Of a stretch of 64,000 bases of DNA, positions 8,983-19,661 are shown piece after piece. The DNA comes from Hennigella sp049177155 (GTDB lineage: Bacteria; Bacillota_I; Bacilli_A; Mycoplasmatales; Mycoplasmoidaceae). How positions within the stretch are numbered: the stretch's first letter is position 1; each line of letters begins with the position of its first letter. Below the pieces are notes generated by a model that saw only the letters and a list, made by a program, of their open reading frames with translations, was not told where the DNA came from and ran no database searches. The position numbers were made by a program, and so were the translations under genes. Where the stretch lies: NCBI GenBank assembly GCA_049177155.1, contig CP185407.1:248001-312000 (forward strand), given 5' to 3'.

Positions 8983-9517
8983 TCTTTTCTCTTCTTCATT
9001 GGATGATTGTTAGAGTAACAAAACTAATAACAAATCCAAAGATTCCAATCACAACAAACATATCAGGCCAATTGAAAATTGGAAAGTTTTTTCAAAAACC
9101 AAATTGGAAATAATCTAAGACAGTATTGTCTGCAGATGCTGCCCTTTGTAGTAAGTTAAATAAACCACCAAACATTGCACAAGCTATAAAGCTTGAAGTA
9201 ATTTTATCATGAGTTAAAAAGATAAAGACAGCAAGTAATAAAATAAACATTAACGTTTGAATTGTATAGATGGCTGGAAAGTTTCCTGACAACGCACTTC
9301 AACCTATTCCATCATTATGTACTACATAAACATTTCAAAAACCATTGTCACCGCCAATATATTCTTTTACTGGTGCATCTTTTAATCAACAAAAAAACGA
9401 AAGACTAAAAATTAAAACTAATGCTAAAGCAATAGCTGCAATTATTCCTTTTTTAATAAGTAGTTTTTTCTCAAAACAACTTTTAAAATATTCTTTAACT
9501 GTCGTTGTTTCAGTCAT
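8963..9517 (-). CDS. lspA: Lipoprotein signal peptidase (signal peptidase II)
   Basis: Aspartyl membrane protease that cleaves prolipoproteins after diacylglycerol transfer, needed for the lipoproteins encoded at 23.3, 35.2, 55.7 and 58.1 kb. The 184-residue, four-helix protein has the conserved blocks FGGLFNLLQRAASADNTVLDY and IFNWPDMFVVIG, carrying the two catalytic Asp residues. I chose ATG at 9517 (MTETTTVKEYF): a minus-strand TATAAT lies 7 nt upstream. An upstream in-frame start at 9595 would overlap the divergent gene. Confidence 0.92.
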
Positions 9518-9543
9518 ATTAATTATTATATAATTTATATACA
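9518..9543. promoter_or_regulatory. 26-bp divergent promoter, overlapping -10 boxes
   Basis: The whole intergenic gap between lspA and the divergent membrane protein gene. Plus TATAAT is 9529-9534, minus TATAAT is 9530-9525. They overlap by two bases and sit 9 and 7 nt from their start codons, leaving no room for ribosome-binding sites. Confidence 0.7.
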
Positions 9544-10293
9544 ATGAAAAGTCAATCAATATTTCTTGTAAATTCAACACACAAAACAAAAACATGGTGA
9601 ATGTTTTTGTCTGTGTTAGTTTTAGTGTTTGTTCCCTTTTTAATAACTTGGTTATTATGTGGAGAATTTAATGTTTTAGGTAATGATTGATTTGTCGCTA
9701 AAAATGCTAGTGTGTGACATGGATATGTCACAAGTGGAAATATTGATTTGTTAGCTGATCGGTACCAAAACTTTTATTTTGGTGGACGCGAAGCACTATA
9801 TCTTAAATTACAAGAATATATGGATCAAGACACAATGGCATCAATTAATTCGTATAGGACATTCTTTAATCCTATTGTTTTAGCACCATTATTTGGTTTA
9901 TTAGTTTGAAGTTTTGTTTATCCAATTATTTTCAATGCAACAAAAATTTCTGGATTAGATGTTCTACCTTTTAGTTTTAGTTTAGGATCATTTATGATTA
10001 TTCTAATCATCTCTGGTTTAATTGATCAATGAGGTCAACAATTAATTCCTGTTTATTGATTAACAAGATTAGCTATTGCAGCCATATCAACTGTTGCTAT
10101 TTTCTTATTGACAAACTATTTTGTTAATAAGTTTATGGCTGGCAGAGAATATGCTATGGACATTTATTTTGGTTATTCAAAACTTGATAAAGCTACAGCT
10201 TTAGAAAGACAACAATTAAAAGAAAATGTTGATATTTTCAAAAAGCAAAAAGATAATGAAGAATCTTTTGTTGAAGTAAAGGAAGGTGAGTAA
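9544..10293 (+). CDS. Membrane protein, 249 aa, upstream of obg
   Basis: Begins MKSQSIFLVNSTHKTKTWW, with about four hydrophobic helices (near residues 20-40, 105-130, 140-165 and 175-195), a large extracytoplasmic loop between the first two, and a charged, Glu/Lys-rich cytoplasmic tail ending VEVKEGE. obg follows after one base, so it is transcribed with obg and nadE. The message is probably leaderless. I do not recognise the family. Confidence 0.82.
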
Positions 10294-10294
10294 A

Positions 10295-11584
10295 ATGCAA
10301 TTTGCTGATCAATGTAGTTTACTCATAAAAGCTGGTAATGGTGGCAATGGTATTGTTGCCTGAAGAAGAGAAGCTCACTATCCAGAAGGTGGTCCTTTTG
10401 GCGGTGAAGGTGGTAAAGGTGGAGATGTTATCATTTTAGGAGATGAAAACATTAATTCATTATTCCATTTACGTTACCAAAAGAAGATTGTTGCTGATAA
10501 TGGACAAAACGGTCAAAACAAACAAATGGCCGGAAGAAATGGTCAAGATAAAATAATTAAAGTTCCAGTTGGAACACAAATTTTTAATAAAAAAACTGGT
10601 GAATTAATTGTTGATATCCTTAAGGATAAACAAGAATTTGTTATTGCTAAAGGCGGTATTGGTGGCCATGGAAACGCCTACTTTAAATCATCATTAAATA
10701 AAGCCCCAACTTTATATGAAAATGGTGATAAAGGCGAAACAATCGATGTTGAAATGAAATTAAAATTCATTGCTGACATTGGTTTAGTTGGTTTACCAAA
10801 TGCTGGTAAATCAAGCTTAATTACTTGCTTATCAAATGCCAGACCAAAGATTGCAAATTATCAATTTACAACTCTTGCTCCAGTTTTAGGAACAATCAAT
10901 TTTTCCTCTGGAAAACCACTTGTAATTGCTGATATTCCTGGATTAATTGAGGGTGCATCAGAAGGTGTTGGATTAGGTTTTGATTTCCTAAAACATATTG
11001 AGAGATGTCATATTCTAATTCATGTAATTTCTCTTGATGAAATGGATCACGAAGACATTGTTCAAGGTTTCAACACAATCAACAATGAATTAAATAAATA
11101 CAACAAACTTTTATTAAAGAAACAATTATTAGTTGTTGCTAATAAATGTGATTGCCCTTCTGCAGAAACTCAATTAAAGAAACTTAAAAAAATTATTAAA
11201 AAGAAAGACAGTTTGGTTGTTGTTTCTGCTAAAGACAAAATAAATTTGGAAGAATTAAAATCTAAGATTTTAGCTCTTAATGATTCATATTTACAACAAC
11301 AAAAAGTTACTGCAAAACAAGAAGCAGTTAAGGTTGTAGAATTGAGACAAAAGAAATTTATGCCACGTGAATTTACTTTTGAAAAAGATAAAGCAGGAAG
11401 ATGAATTATTCATAGTGAATACTTAAGTTACTGACTATACAAAATTCCCCAAACAACTAAAGATAATATCTTTAGATTTAATCAAAAACTTAATAATTGC
11501 AACATTGATAATATCTTGAAAAAACATGGTGCAAAACCAAAAGATACTATCATAATAGATAATGTAGAATTTCAACTAGATTAA
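10295..11584 (+). CDS. obg: Ribosome-associated GTPase Obg/CgtA
   Basis: Essential GTPase in 50S assembly and stress signalling. The 429-residue protein shows the glycine-rich Obg domain (GNGGNGIVAWRREAHYPEGG, FGGEGGKGGD), a G domain with GLPNAGKSS, DIPGLIEGA and NKCD motifs, and a C-terminal OCT domain (after KFMPREFTF). Trp codons are TGA. It is coupled closely to an upstream membrane protein and to nadE one base downstream. Confidence 0.96.
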
Positions 11585-11585
11585 T

Positions 11586-12377
11586 ATGGAAAAAGCAAAC
11601 ACAATAAAAAAATGACATGTTAAACATCAAAACAAACCACACAAGCTTGTAAAGTATGCAAGATATTTATCTGGTTTTGCTAAAAAATGTTTAGAAAAAA
11701 CATCTTGTGATGGTTATGTTTTAGGTGTATCTGGTGGTATTGATTCAGCTTTAGCATTAGCTATTCTAGCTAATACTCCTGGAATTAGAGTATTAGGTGT
11801 GTTCATTGATATTGAATCTAGTCAAATGGATAAAGACGATGCTCAATCATTATCTAAAATTTACAATTTTGAATATCGTTATATTAACCTAACTGATGAA
11901 TACAAAATGTTAGTTAGAAAATTAGGTTTAGAAAATAACAAAATGGCTAAAGCTAACCTAAAGGTTAGACTAAGATCAATTACATTGTATGCTCTTGCTA
12001 ACTTAAATAATTTATTAACAGTTGGAACAACAAATGCTGATGAAAGATTAGTTGGTTATTATACAAAGTTTGGTGACAATGCATGTGATGTTCAATTACT
12101 TTGTTATTTAACTAAAACTAATATTAGATATCTTGCTGATTATTTAAAAGTGCCTAGTGATATTATCACTAAACATCCATCTGCTGGTTTATTTGATGGT
12201 CAAACTGATGAACAAGAAATGGAAATCACTTATGATCAAATTGATCACTACTTATCTTATGCAGTAATTGACCAAATTCAAGATAGTAAAATTACCACAA
12301 GATATGTAGCTAACAAACATAAATTAACTGCACCAATTAGACCAAAAAAATTTATGAATTTAAGAAACACAAAGTAA
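11586..12377 (+). CDS. nadE: Ammonia-dependent NAD+ synthetase
   Basis: Converts nicotinate adenine dinucleotide to NAD+ with ATP and ammonia. The 263-residue protein has the ATP-pyrophosphatase P-loop VSGGIDSALALA, then GTTNADE and KFGDNACD, and HPSAGLFDGQTDEQEM. It lacks a glutaminase domain, as expected for the short bacterial form. Last gene of the obg unit, followed directly by a terminator. Confidence 0.95.
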
Positions 12378-12400
12378 AGGCGAAAAAACCGCCTTTTTTT
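12376..12400 (+). terminator. Terminator after nadE
   Basis: Arms AAAGGCG and CGCCTTT around an A-rich loop, then TTTT. Confidence 0.88.
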
Positions 12401-12405
12401 GATAA

Positions 12406-12429
12406 ATATTATTTATTTATAAATAATAT
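12406..12429. promoter_or_regulatory. Perfect palindrome upstream of the pst promoter
   Basis: Arms ATATTATTTAT and ATAAATAATAT separated by TT, ending 8 bp before TATAAT at 12438-12443. It occupies the -35 region of the pst operon, a natural site for a phosphate-responsive repressor. Confidence 0.6.
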
Positions 12430-12470
12430 AGATTTTGTATAATTATTTACATAAATAATATTTTTATATT

Positions 12471-13814
12471 ATGCCCAAGCCAAAATTTGTTAAACCCTTA
12501 TTAATTGGCGCTGCCTGTACCATTCCTGTTGGTTTGGTAGTAGGTCTATCCGTTAACTGAGATCATACAATATTTATTTCTGCCGTTGGTTCAGGTGGAG
12601 TTAAACCTTTTATTGAATCATTTGGTAAAAAATATCACCAAGAATATGGTCAATATGATGTGACTGTAGAAGCTGGTGGTACAACCTTTGGTATTACCAA
12701 ATTAGCTCAAGGTTATACAAATATTGGTAATGCTAGTTGTAACCCTTATCCAATTATTAACAAAGAAAATGGATTAAGAGATCAATGAGTTAACAAGAAA
12801 ACCTTCACCCTTGGATGAGAAGGTTTGGTGTTAATGTATTCCTTACCACAAAGATTAAGTCAAGAAGCAAAAGATGCTTTTGAAATTGTTATTACATCTA
12901 CTAATATTTTGCCCCTATATGCAATATTCTCTGGACATTACGGATTAAAAAGTGGTGGTTGAACTGATAATATGAATAGTTTGTGGTATTTTGCTACAGA
13001 CCAAGCAAAAGCACAAATTGAAAGTTTAGAAACAGGCGTACAAGATAAAGAAGTTTTAATGAATACACAAATTCAACCTTTTGAACGTGCTGGTGGTAAC
13101 ACAGGTTCAAATGCTTCTATCGCTTTTACTTACTATAGTAACTTGACAAATAATTATGATATGAGCGACATGACAGAAGAACAACAAGATGCTTTTGCTT
13201 CCGGATCATATGGTAGTGACGGTTTAACTATTATGCAAACAGATGATTCTAATTCAAGAGCATGAGACTCATTTGTAGCAGCAGACAAAGGACAAGGCGG
13301 TTCAATGGTTTATTTAACCACATCATTCATTGCTAATGAGAATAACCGTAAGGAAATGGCTAAGCATGGATACAGGTTGGCAGGATATTTACCGAAAAAT
13401 GGAGATACACCTATCTTTATTGATGGAACAAAACAATCTTTAGAAAAGATTTGTTCTGAAAACGGTTACAACTGATATCGACCAATCAATACAATGATCG
13501 ATCTTAATTTAGAAAAAGCAAGAGATTTTGTTTACTGAATTTATTTCGGTACACACGAAGATATGCTATTAACTAATTTTACTGCTGATAGCTTTAGTCA
13601 ATACTACATTGATACAGTTTATGCTAAAGGTGCTAAGCCTGTTTCCTATACTTTGTTTCACACAATGTTTAGAACAGATCTTTCTCCGATTGCTTCAACA
13701 ACATTGAAAGAAATGTTATTAGACTTAAATGCAAGCGATTTAGTTCTAGAAGAAACTAGATCTGAACCATTTGACACTGTCTATGGCGCTATGGATGAGG
13801 TGACCACATGATAA
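12471..13814 (+). CDS. pstS: Phosphate ABC transporter substrate-binding protein
   Basis: Binds phosphate outside the membrane and delivers it to PstCA. The 447-residue protein has an N-terminal hydrophobic anchor (FVKPLLIGAACTIPVGLVVGL, no lipobox Cys) and the PstS-like fold: SAVGSGGVKPFIESF, VEAGGTTFGITKLAQG with the Ser/Gly/Thr phosphate contacts, then GGNTGSNASIAF. The 3' end overlaps the permease gene by 7 nt. The protein appears retained by a signal anchor rather than as a lipoprotein. It is longer than typical PstS. Confidence 0.88.
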
Positions 13815-15853
13815 AGTCTCCTACTACTAAAACAAAAAGAATAGGTAAAGATACCGTTGTTAAATGAACAACTGGTTTCTTTGGTATTCTATTCTGAGTT
13901 TTATTCTTAGGAGTAATTGCCTTTATCATCTATGGTTCAATTCCTGGATGACAAGCCTATGGCTTTGAAAATATTTTTGGTACATCAACTTATGATTTAG
14001 CAAATGGTAAAGCTGGTGCTTGATTACCATTATGTATAACCGTTATGGTTGCCACATTAGCAATCATTATTGCTGGTCCAGTGGGAATTAAGACTGCAAC
14101 CTTCTTAAAGTTTAGAATTCCAAATAAATATCGTAGATATGTTAAGATGGGAGTTGAACTACTTGCTGATATTCCATCTGTAGTATTTGGTTTATTTGCT
14201 GTTACATTCTTAGGCCCAGTATTAAAAGTTATTTTCCAAATGCCTAGTGCATATAACTTAATTACTACTGCTTTCATGTTAGCATTCTTAATGATGCCAA
14301 CAGTTGTTTCATTAACATTGTCGGCTTTAGACTCTGTAGATAATATGTTCCTTGTTTCACCAATGATGATGGGAAACACTAAGACTGGTGCTATTTATAA
14401 AGTTTATAAAAAGAAGATTAGAGGTAAGATCGTTATTGCTCTAATTACTGCTTTAGCTCGTGGTCTTGGCGAAACAATGGGTGTAAGTATGATCTTACAA
14501 AGCCAAAACTTTAATGAAGTATTTAACCAAGGTTTTGGTGCTGTATGAATGAGTTATTTAAAAACTCTAGGTGGTTTAATTGCTGCTAACATGTTTGCTG
14601 AAACTGCAACAGAAGCATTAAGAGGATTGCTATTTGTTTATGGTTTATTCTTATTCATTGTTGTTGTCTTTATGAATGCAGTAGTTAAGATTCTATTTAG
14701 AGAAAAAGAATCTGTAAGAAGAAGCAGAATTAGTTTAGCTATCTCTAATGCTGTTAAATTTATTCCAAGAAAGTTTAGCCATTTATGGAATAAAGCATTA
14801 AATAGAAACCGGATAAGTGTTTATGTTACAGAACAAAACGTTCACGAAACACTTCCTAAGTATTACAACCAACGTGCTAACTTAGTTAGACTTAACTCTA
14901 ACTTCTATGAAGGTTGAAAACTATTCTGAGAAATATTCTGCTTCTCATTTATGTTTGCTTTTGTTGCATGAATGTTCTTCACATTAATTGTTAAAGGAAT
15001 AATTGGTGTATCTGCACCAAGTTCAACAGTATTCCAATTTGGACGAGATACAACAGGTCAAGCTTTTGTTAATACATTGTTAGTTATTATTGTGGCTGTT
15101 GGTGTTGGTTTTGTTATTGCCTTTGCTGTTGCTATCTTCATAAATGAATTTATGAAAGAAGGCAAAGTCAAAAATGGATTTATGTTCTTTGTTGATTCAT
15201 TAGGAGCAACACCATCAATCATCTATGGTATGTTTGGTATGATTTTCTTCCTGGAACTACTTGGTATTAGTCAAGGTGGTAATAGTGGTAAATCATTATT
15301 GGCTGGTGCTTTAACATTGATCTTTGTTATCTTACCTTCATTCACTAGAACAATTATTCAAGCATTACAAACTGTTTCAGTGGAAGCAAGACAAGCAAGC
15401 TATGCTTTAGGTGTTGGTAAATGACAAACTTGCAAGAAGATTGTTTTACCAGTTGCTTTCCAACACATCTTAACAGGTGTGGTAATCGCTATTGGTAGAG
15501 TACTTGCTGAAACTGCACCATTATATTTAACTGCTGGTTTAAGTGGTGGAAGCAAGATTTCATTAATGTCAGCTGGGCAAACACTAACAACTAGAATTTA
15601 TTCACAAATAAACTCTAATGATATGGTTGCTGCCCAAAACATCATGTATGAATGTGCTTTTGTTACATTAATTCTAATCATCATTATTCTGATTGTTGTT
15701 GATATTGTTATTCCATGATACTTTGATAAGAAAAAGGAAAAGGCATCATCAGCAGGAATTAAGATTACTAAAAAGAGTTTCAAAGAACAATCAATTGAAC
15801 GCTTTAGAAATCTAATGACAAAAGCCAAGTTGTATTACAACCTTAACATGTAG
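13808..15853 (+). CDS. pstA: Fused phosphate permease PstC-PstA
   Basis: One 681-residue polypeptide carrying both permease halves of the phosphate importer. Each half shows an MetI-like EAA loop: ARGLGETMGVSM in the first half, and SVEARQASYALGVGKWQTCKKI plus GRVLAETAPLYLT in the second. About twelve membrane helices; an extra charged loop (KEKESVRRSRIS to PKYYNQRANLVR) joins the halves. Single long PstA-type permeases are known in other mycoplasmas. Translationally coupled to pstS by overlap and 9 nt before pstB. Confidence 0.93.
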
Positions 15854-15862
15854 GAGTCAGTT

Positions 15863-16711
15863 ATGAAAAAGCAAAAACAAACAAGATTACACAAGAAATT
15901 AGTAGCAGAAAAACGTAACGTTGAGTTACTAAAAGTTAAACCTGACTTCAATAAGAATAAAAATGCTTTTGAAGTCCGTAACTGGAACTTATGATATGGT
16001 GACATTCATTCTTTAATCGATGTTAACGTTAATGTTGAAAAGAATAAAGTTACAAGCTTAATTGGTCCTAACGGTGCTGGTAAAACAGTTTTCTTAAGAT
16101 GTTTAAACAGAATGAATAATGAAATGTTTAACGATGTTAAAACAACTGGAAACATTTATTTCTATGATGGAACAAACTTATACTCACCAGAAATACCACA
16201 AGTTGAATTAACAACAAGAGTTGGAACTATTCAACAAAAACCAACTCCATTCCCAATGAGTATCTATGATAATGTTGCTTATGGACCAAGATTACATGGT
16301 ATTACTGATAAGAATGTTTTGGACAAAATTGTTCATGATTCATTAGATGATGCTGCCTTATGATCGGAAGTAAAAGATCATCTATCTGATTTTGCAACAA
16401 GTTTATCTGGTGGTCAACAACAACGTTTGTGTATTGCTAGAGCAATTGCATTAAAACCAGAAGTTTTATTAATGGATCAACCAACAGCAGCACTAGACCC
16501 TATTGCTGCTACTAAGATTGAAAACCTAATCTTATCGCTTAAGAAGCGTTATACAATCGTGCTTGTTACTCACTCAATGAGTCAAGCACAAAGAGTTAGC
16601 GACAATACTTTCTTCTTCTATAAAGGAAGAATTATTGAAGCTGGGCCGACAAGACAAGTCTTTAGCGACCCAAAACAAAAATTAACTAAAGACTACATCT
16701 TGGGTAGATAG
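15863..16711 (+). CDS. pstB: Phosphate ABC transporter ATP-binding protein, catalytic Glu replaced
   Basis: Nucleotide-binding subunit of the phosphate importer, 282 residues. Walker A LIGPNGAGKTV, Q-loop TIQQKPTPFPMS, signature LSGGQQQR, H-loop LVTHSMSQ. The Walker B tail reads VLLMDQPTAALDP: the catalytic glutamate is Gln206 (codon CAA at 16478-16480). In ABC ATPases this change usually blocks hydrolysis, so the importer may be slow or the base may be supplied elsewhere. AGGAG lies before the start, overlapping the permease stop. Confidence 0.94.
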
Positions 16712-16734
16712 GTTATAATTACTATAACACTATC
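16707..16734 (+). promoter_or_regulatory. Inverted repeat at end of pstB
   Basis: GATAG-GTTATA pairs with TATAAC-CTATC around ATTAC, with one bulged base. It includes the pstB stop codon but has no T-run, so it may stabilise or process the polycistronic RNA rather than terminate it. TATAAT inside it could also start a shorter PQ-loop/phoU transcript. Confidence 0.45.
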
Positions 16735-16789
16735 TTTAAATGATTACTGCCCAAGTAATTAATCATATTAATAATTAAGGAGAATTTAT

Positions 16790-17215
16790 ATGGCTTGATA
16801 TGGAATAGTTGGATTAATTGCCGCAATTTGTATTGCTGTCTTCAATGGACCTCAATTAATTCAAGTAATTAAAACAAAAAACACAAATGGTATGTCAGTA
16901 TGAATGTTACTGCTATTAATAGTTGGTAACTTATTCTTTGCACTTAACGGTATTGGTGTATTACTAGATACTGCTAAGATCCCAGAATTAGCTGGAAGAT
17001 TATCTGCTGGTTTACCATTATTCTTAGCAAACGTAGTTGCACTAACTATTAGTGTCATCTTAATGGTATTCAAATTAAGATCACTTTACTGAGCTAAGAA
17101 ATTTGATGTTACTGAAAAAGAATTCTGCGAAAACTACGAATCTTACAAAACTAAGAGAAAAATGTTAAAAGCAGAAAAACACGCTCACAAAGATACACCA
17201 AGTAACGTAGGATAA
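16790..17215 (+). CDS. PQ-loop (SemiSWEET-like) membrane protein
   Basis: A 141-residue protein with three membrane helices: about residues 4-20, 38-60 and 73-95. The first carries the PQ-loop signature NGPQLIQVIKTKNTNGMS (Pro21-Gln22). Length and one three-helix unit match SemiSWEET-type half transporters that dimerise. The C-terminal 45 residues are charged and cytoplasmic. AAGGAG precedes the ATG by a good distance. It sits between pstB and phoU, which is unusual. The substrate (sugar, amino acid or other) is unknown. Confidence 0.85.
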
Positions 17216-17223
17216 GGTTATAT

Positions 17224-17913
17224 ATGCCTATTAACTTTGATACCTTAAAAACATCGGAAGATGGTTTAAGAAAATTATTTCTCGAATTCTTTAACCATGT
17301 TTTAGAGTCACAAGATTATTTATTAAAGAAATTTGCTCCTAGCAAACATTTATCATCTGTTGCTTACAATTACATTGTCAACAGAGAACGTATTGCTAAT
17401 CAATATGAAGCACAAATTCTTGATGAAGCTTGTTGAATTATTTCTAAGGATCAACCACGTGCTGCTCACTTAAGATACATTATTGCCATCTTAAGATCAA
17501 TCAAAGACCTTGAAAGAATGGGCGACTTCGTGGAAAGAGTATCACGTATCTTATATAACCAAAAAAACGTTGATGATACTATTCATCGTGAGATTGTTAA
17601 GCTTATGGAAGCATCACAAGAGTTTGGTAGCAAAATCTACAAACACTTGCTATCTGGTTCTAAAAACACAAGAGAATATTACAAACATGCGACAGAAAAC
17701 TTCTTAGACTTTTCTAGCAAGTATCGTTCATGTTTTAAAAACATTGGTCAAAAAATCTTTAAAGCAAAGAAAGATGTGACAAGTAAGATTGCTATTTTCA
17801 CTGCAATCAAACACATTGAAAGAAATGCTGACCATGCTTTCAATATTCTAGAAAACTTTGTATATATTACTGAACCAGACTTCTACTTCCGTAAGGAAAC
17901 TAGAAAGAAATAG
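17224..17913 (+). CDS. phoU: Phosphate transport regulator PhoU
   Basis: Two-repeat helical bundle that restrains Pst activity when phosphate is sufficient. The 229-residue protein has the paired metal-binding motifs: SIKDLERMGDFVERV and KHIERNADHAFNILENFVYI. One TGA is Trp (EACWIISKD). There is no PhoR/PhoB two-component system in this window, so PhoU here probably acts directly on the transporter. Starts 8 nt after the PQ-loop gene. Confidence 0.93.
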
Positions 17914-17925
17914 AAAGAATTAAAA

Positions 17926-19659
17926 ATGGCAAAAATAGAATTTTTATGTTTAGGCGGACAGGACGAAAAAGATAAAGTCTGTGACGCTTTAGTTATCGAT
18001 GGAGATATTTTTGTACTAGGCTGTGGAATCCACTGCCCTAGTGTTATTCAATTAGGAATTAAGAAGATCGTTGCTGATTTTTCTTATCTAATTGATAACA
18101 AACAAAAGATTAAAGGAATCTTCATTCCTACTCCTAGCTATAACATGTATGGAGGATTAGAATTTCTTTTAAAGAACATTCCTAATGTTCCAGTTTTTAC
18201 TAGTCATTTAGGACAAATGATTATTAACAATAACTTAGATTGATGTTTTAGACCACATGGTCATAAACAAGATCACAATGCATTAAAGACAAGATTTAAC
18301 ATTAATGCTGTTAAACCACTTGAAACATTCAAGTTAGGTAAAGTGGAGATTCTACCTTTTAGAACCGCAAGCTTTATGCCAACATCATTAGGTTTTGTCT
18401 TTAACACTGATGCTGGAGCAATAGTCTATGTTGATCATTTCATTATTCCAACAAGTGTTAATAATGCAACATATGATCTATTAGATCAAGTTAACAAATT
18501 TACAAAGAATAATACATTGTTATTAATCACTTCTATTGGTAAAAACATTGACCATCGTGGTTTTACTTCACCATGTTATAACATTGATAACTTCTTTGAA
18601 AACTGTGTTCTAGATATGCCAAATCGTGGTATCTTTGTCATTGAAGAAGAAGATATCTACAAATTAACTAAGTTAGCAAGTATTGCTGCTAGAAATACTA
18701 TTCCTTTCTATATATATTCTCCAAGTTTATCACGTGCATTTAGTTACATGCAACAAAATAAGATTGTTAATTTTACAAACTTAATTTATATGAATGAACA
18801 ACAAATCAACACTGTTGATCGTGGTATTATTGTTGTTTCTGGTGATAAACAATCATTATTTACAAAACTACAAAAGATTGTTGTTGGTGATGATCAACGA
18901 TTAACATTTAAACCAACAGATACTTTTGTTTATTCAATTTTAACTACACCAGGTTATGAAAAACTTGAAGCTAACCTATTTGACTCTATTAATAGATTGG
19001 ATGTTTCTAGAGTAGTAAAACTACCTAAAGACATCATTCCATTAAGTCAAAGTCAAGAAGACCACAAGTTCTTAATTAACATTATTAAACCAAAGTTTAT
19101 TATTCCAACTAATGGTTTATTTATGCAATTTGCTCAATATAAAGACATTTGTAGAAAAGTTATAACACCACAAAAGAATATCATTACCTTAGGTAATGGA
19201 CAAGTAGCAACTTTTGATGGTGGTAAATTTATTGATGCCAAGAGACATATTAAATTAGTAGAACAATATGTTGGCAACCAAGGGTTATATGATGTTGGAG
19301 CATCAGGTTTATTTGAATGTGAACAAATGGCTGACTCTGGTTGTGTTCTTGCTAGTTTATTAATTGACAAGAACACAAAGAAGATTAATCACTACAACTA
19401 TAACATTGTTGGTGTTTTGAATCAAGCTGATCCAAAAAACCAAGCTATTGTAGATGAAATTAATCAAACATTAAATAACACAATGTTAGAGTTATTACAA
19501 TCTCTACCGCCTAACACTAACTTAAGTCGTGATCAACAAGATTACTTTAAGAAACAAATTGTTAAGCAATACGAAAAGAAGTTTGGTAAACGTCCATTAG
19601 TATTACTAACCATCTTATATAAAGATGCAATTGAAAAAGCAAAGGATAATATTGAATAA
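17926..19659 (+). CDS. RNase J-like beta-CASP protein lacking the metal site
   Basis: 577 residues aligned end to end with RNase J (MBL, beta-CASP and C-terminal domains), but the catalytic ligands are gone. The HxHxDH motif is replaced by PTPSYNMYGG (residues 68-77), the preceding Asp of VIDAG by Gly (FVLGCGIHCP), and the later His and Asp ligands by TAS and VDHF segments. The C-terminal part (DVGASGLFECEQMADSGCVLASLLID) still matches RNase J. Probably a non-catalytic partner like the J2 subunit of RNase J1/J2 pairs, or an RNA-binding scaffold. It follows phoU by 12 nt. Confidence 0.82.
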
Positions 19660-19661
19660 TT

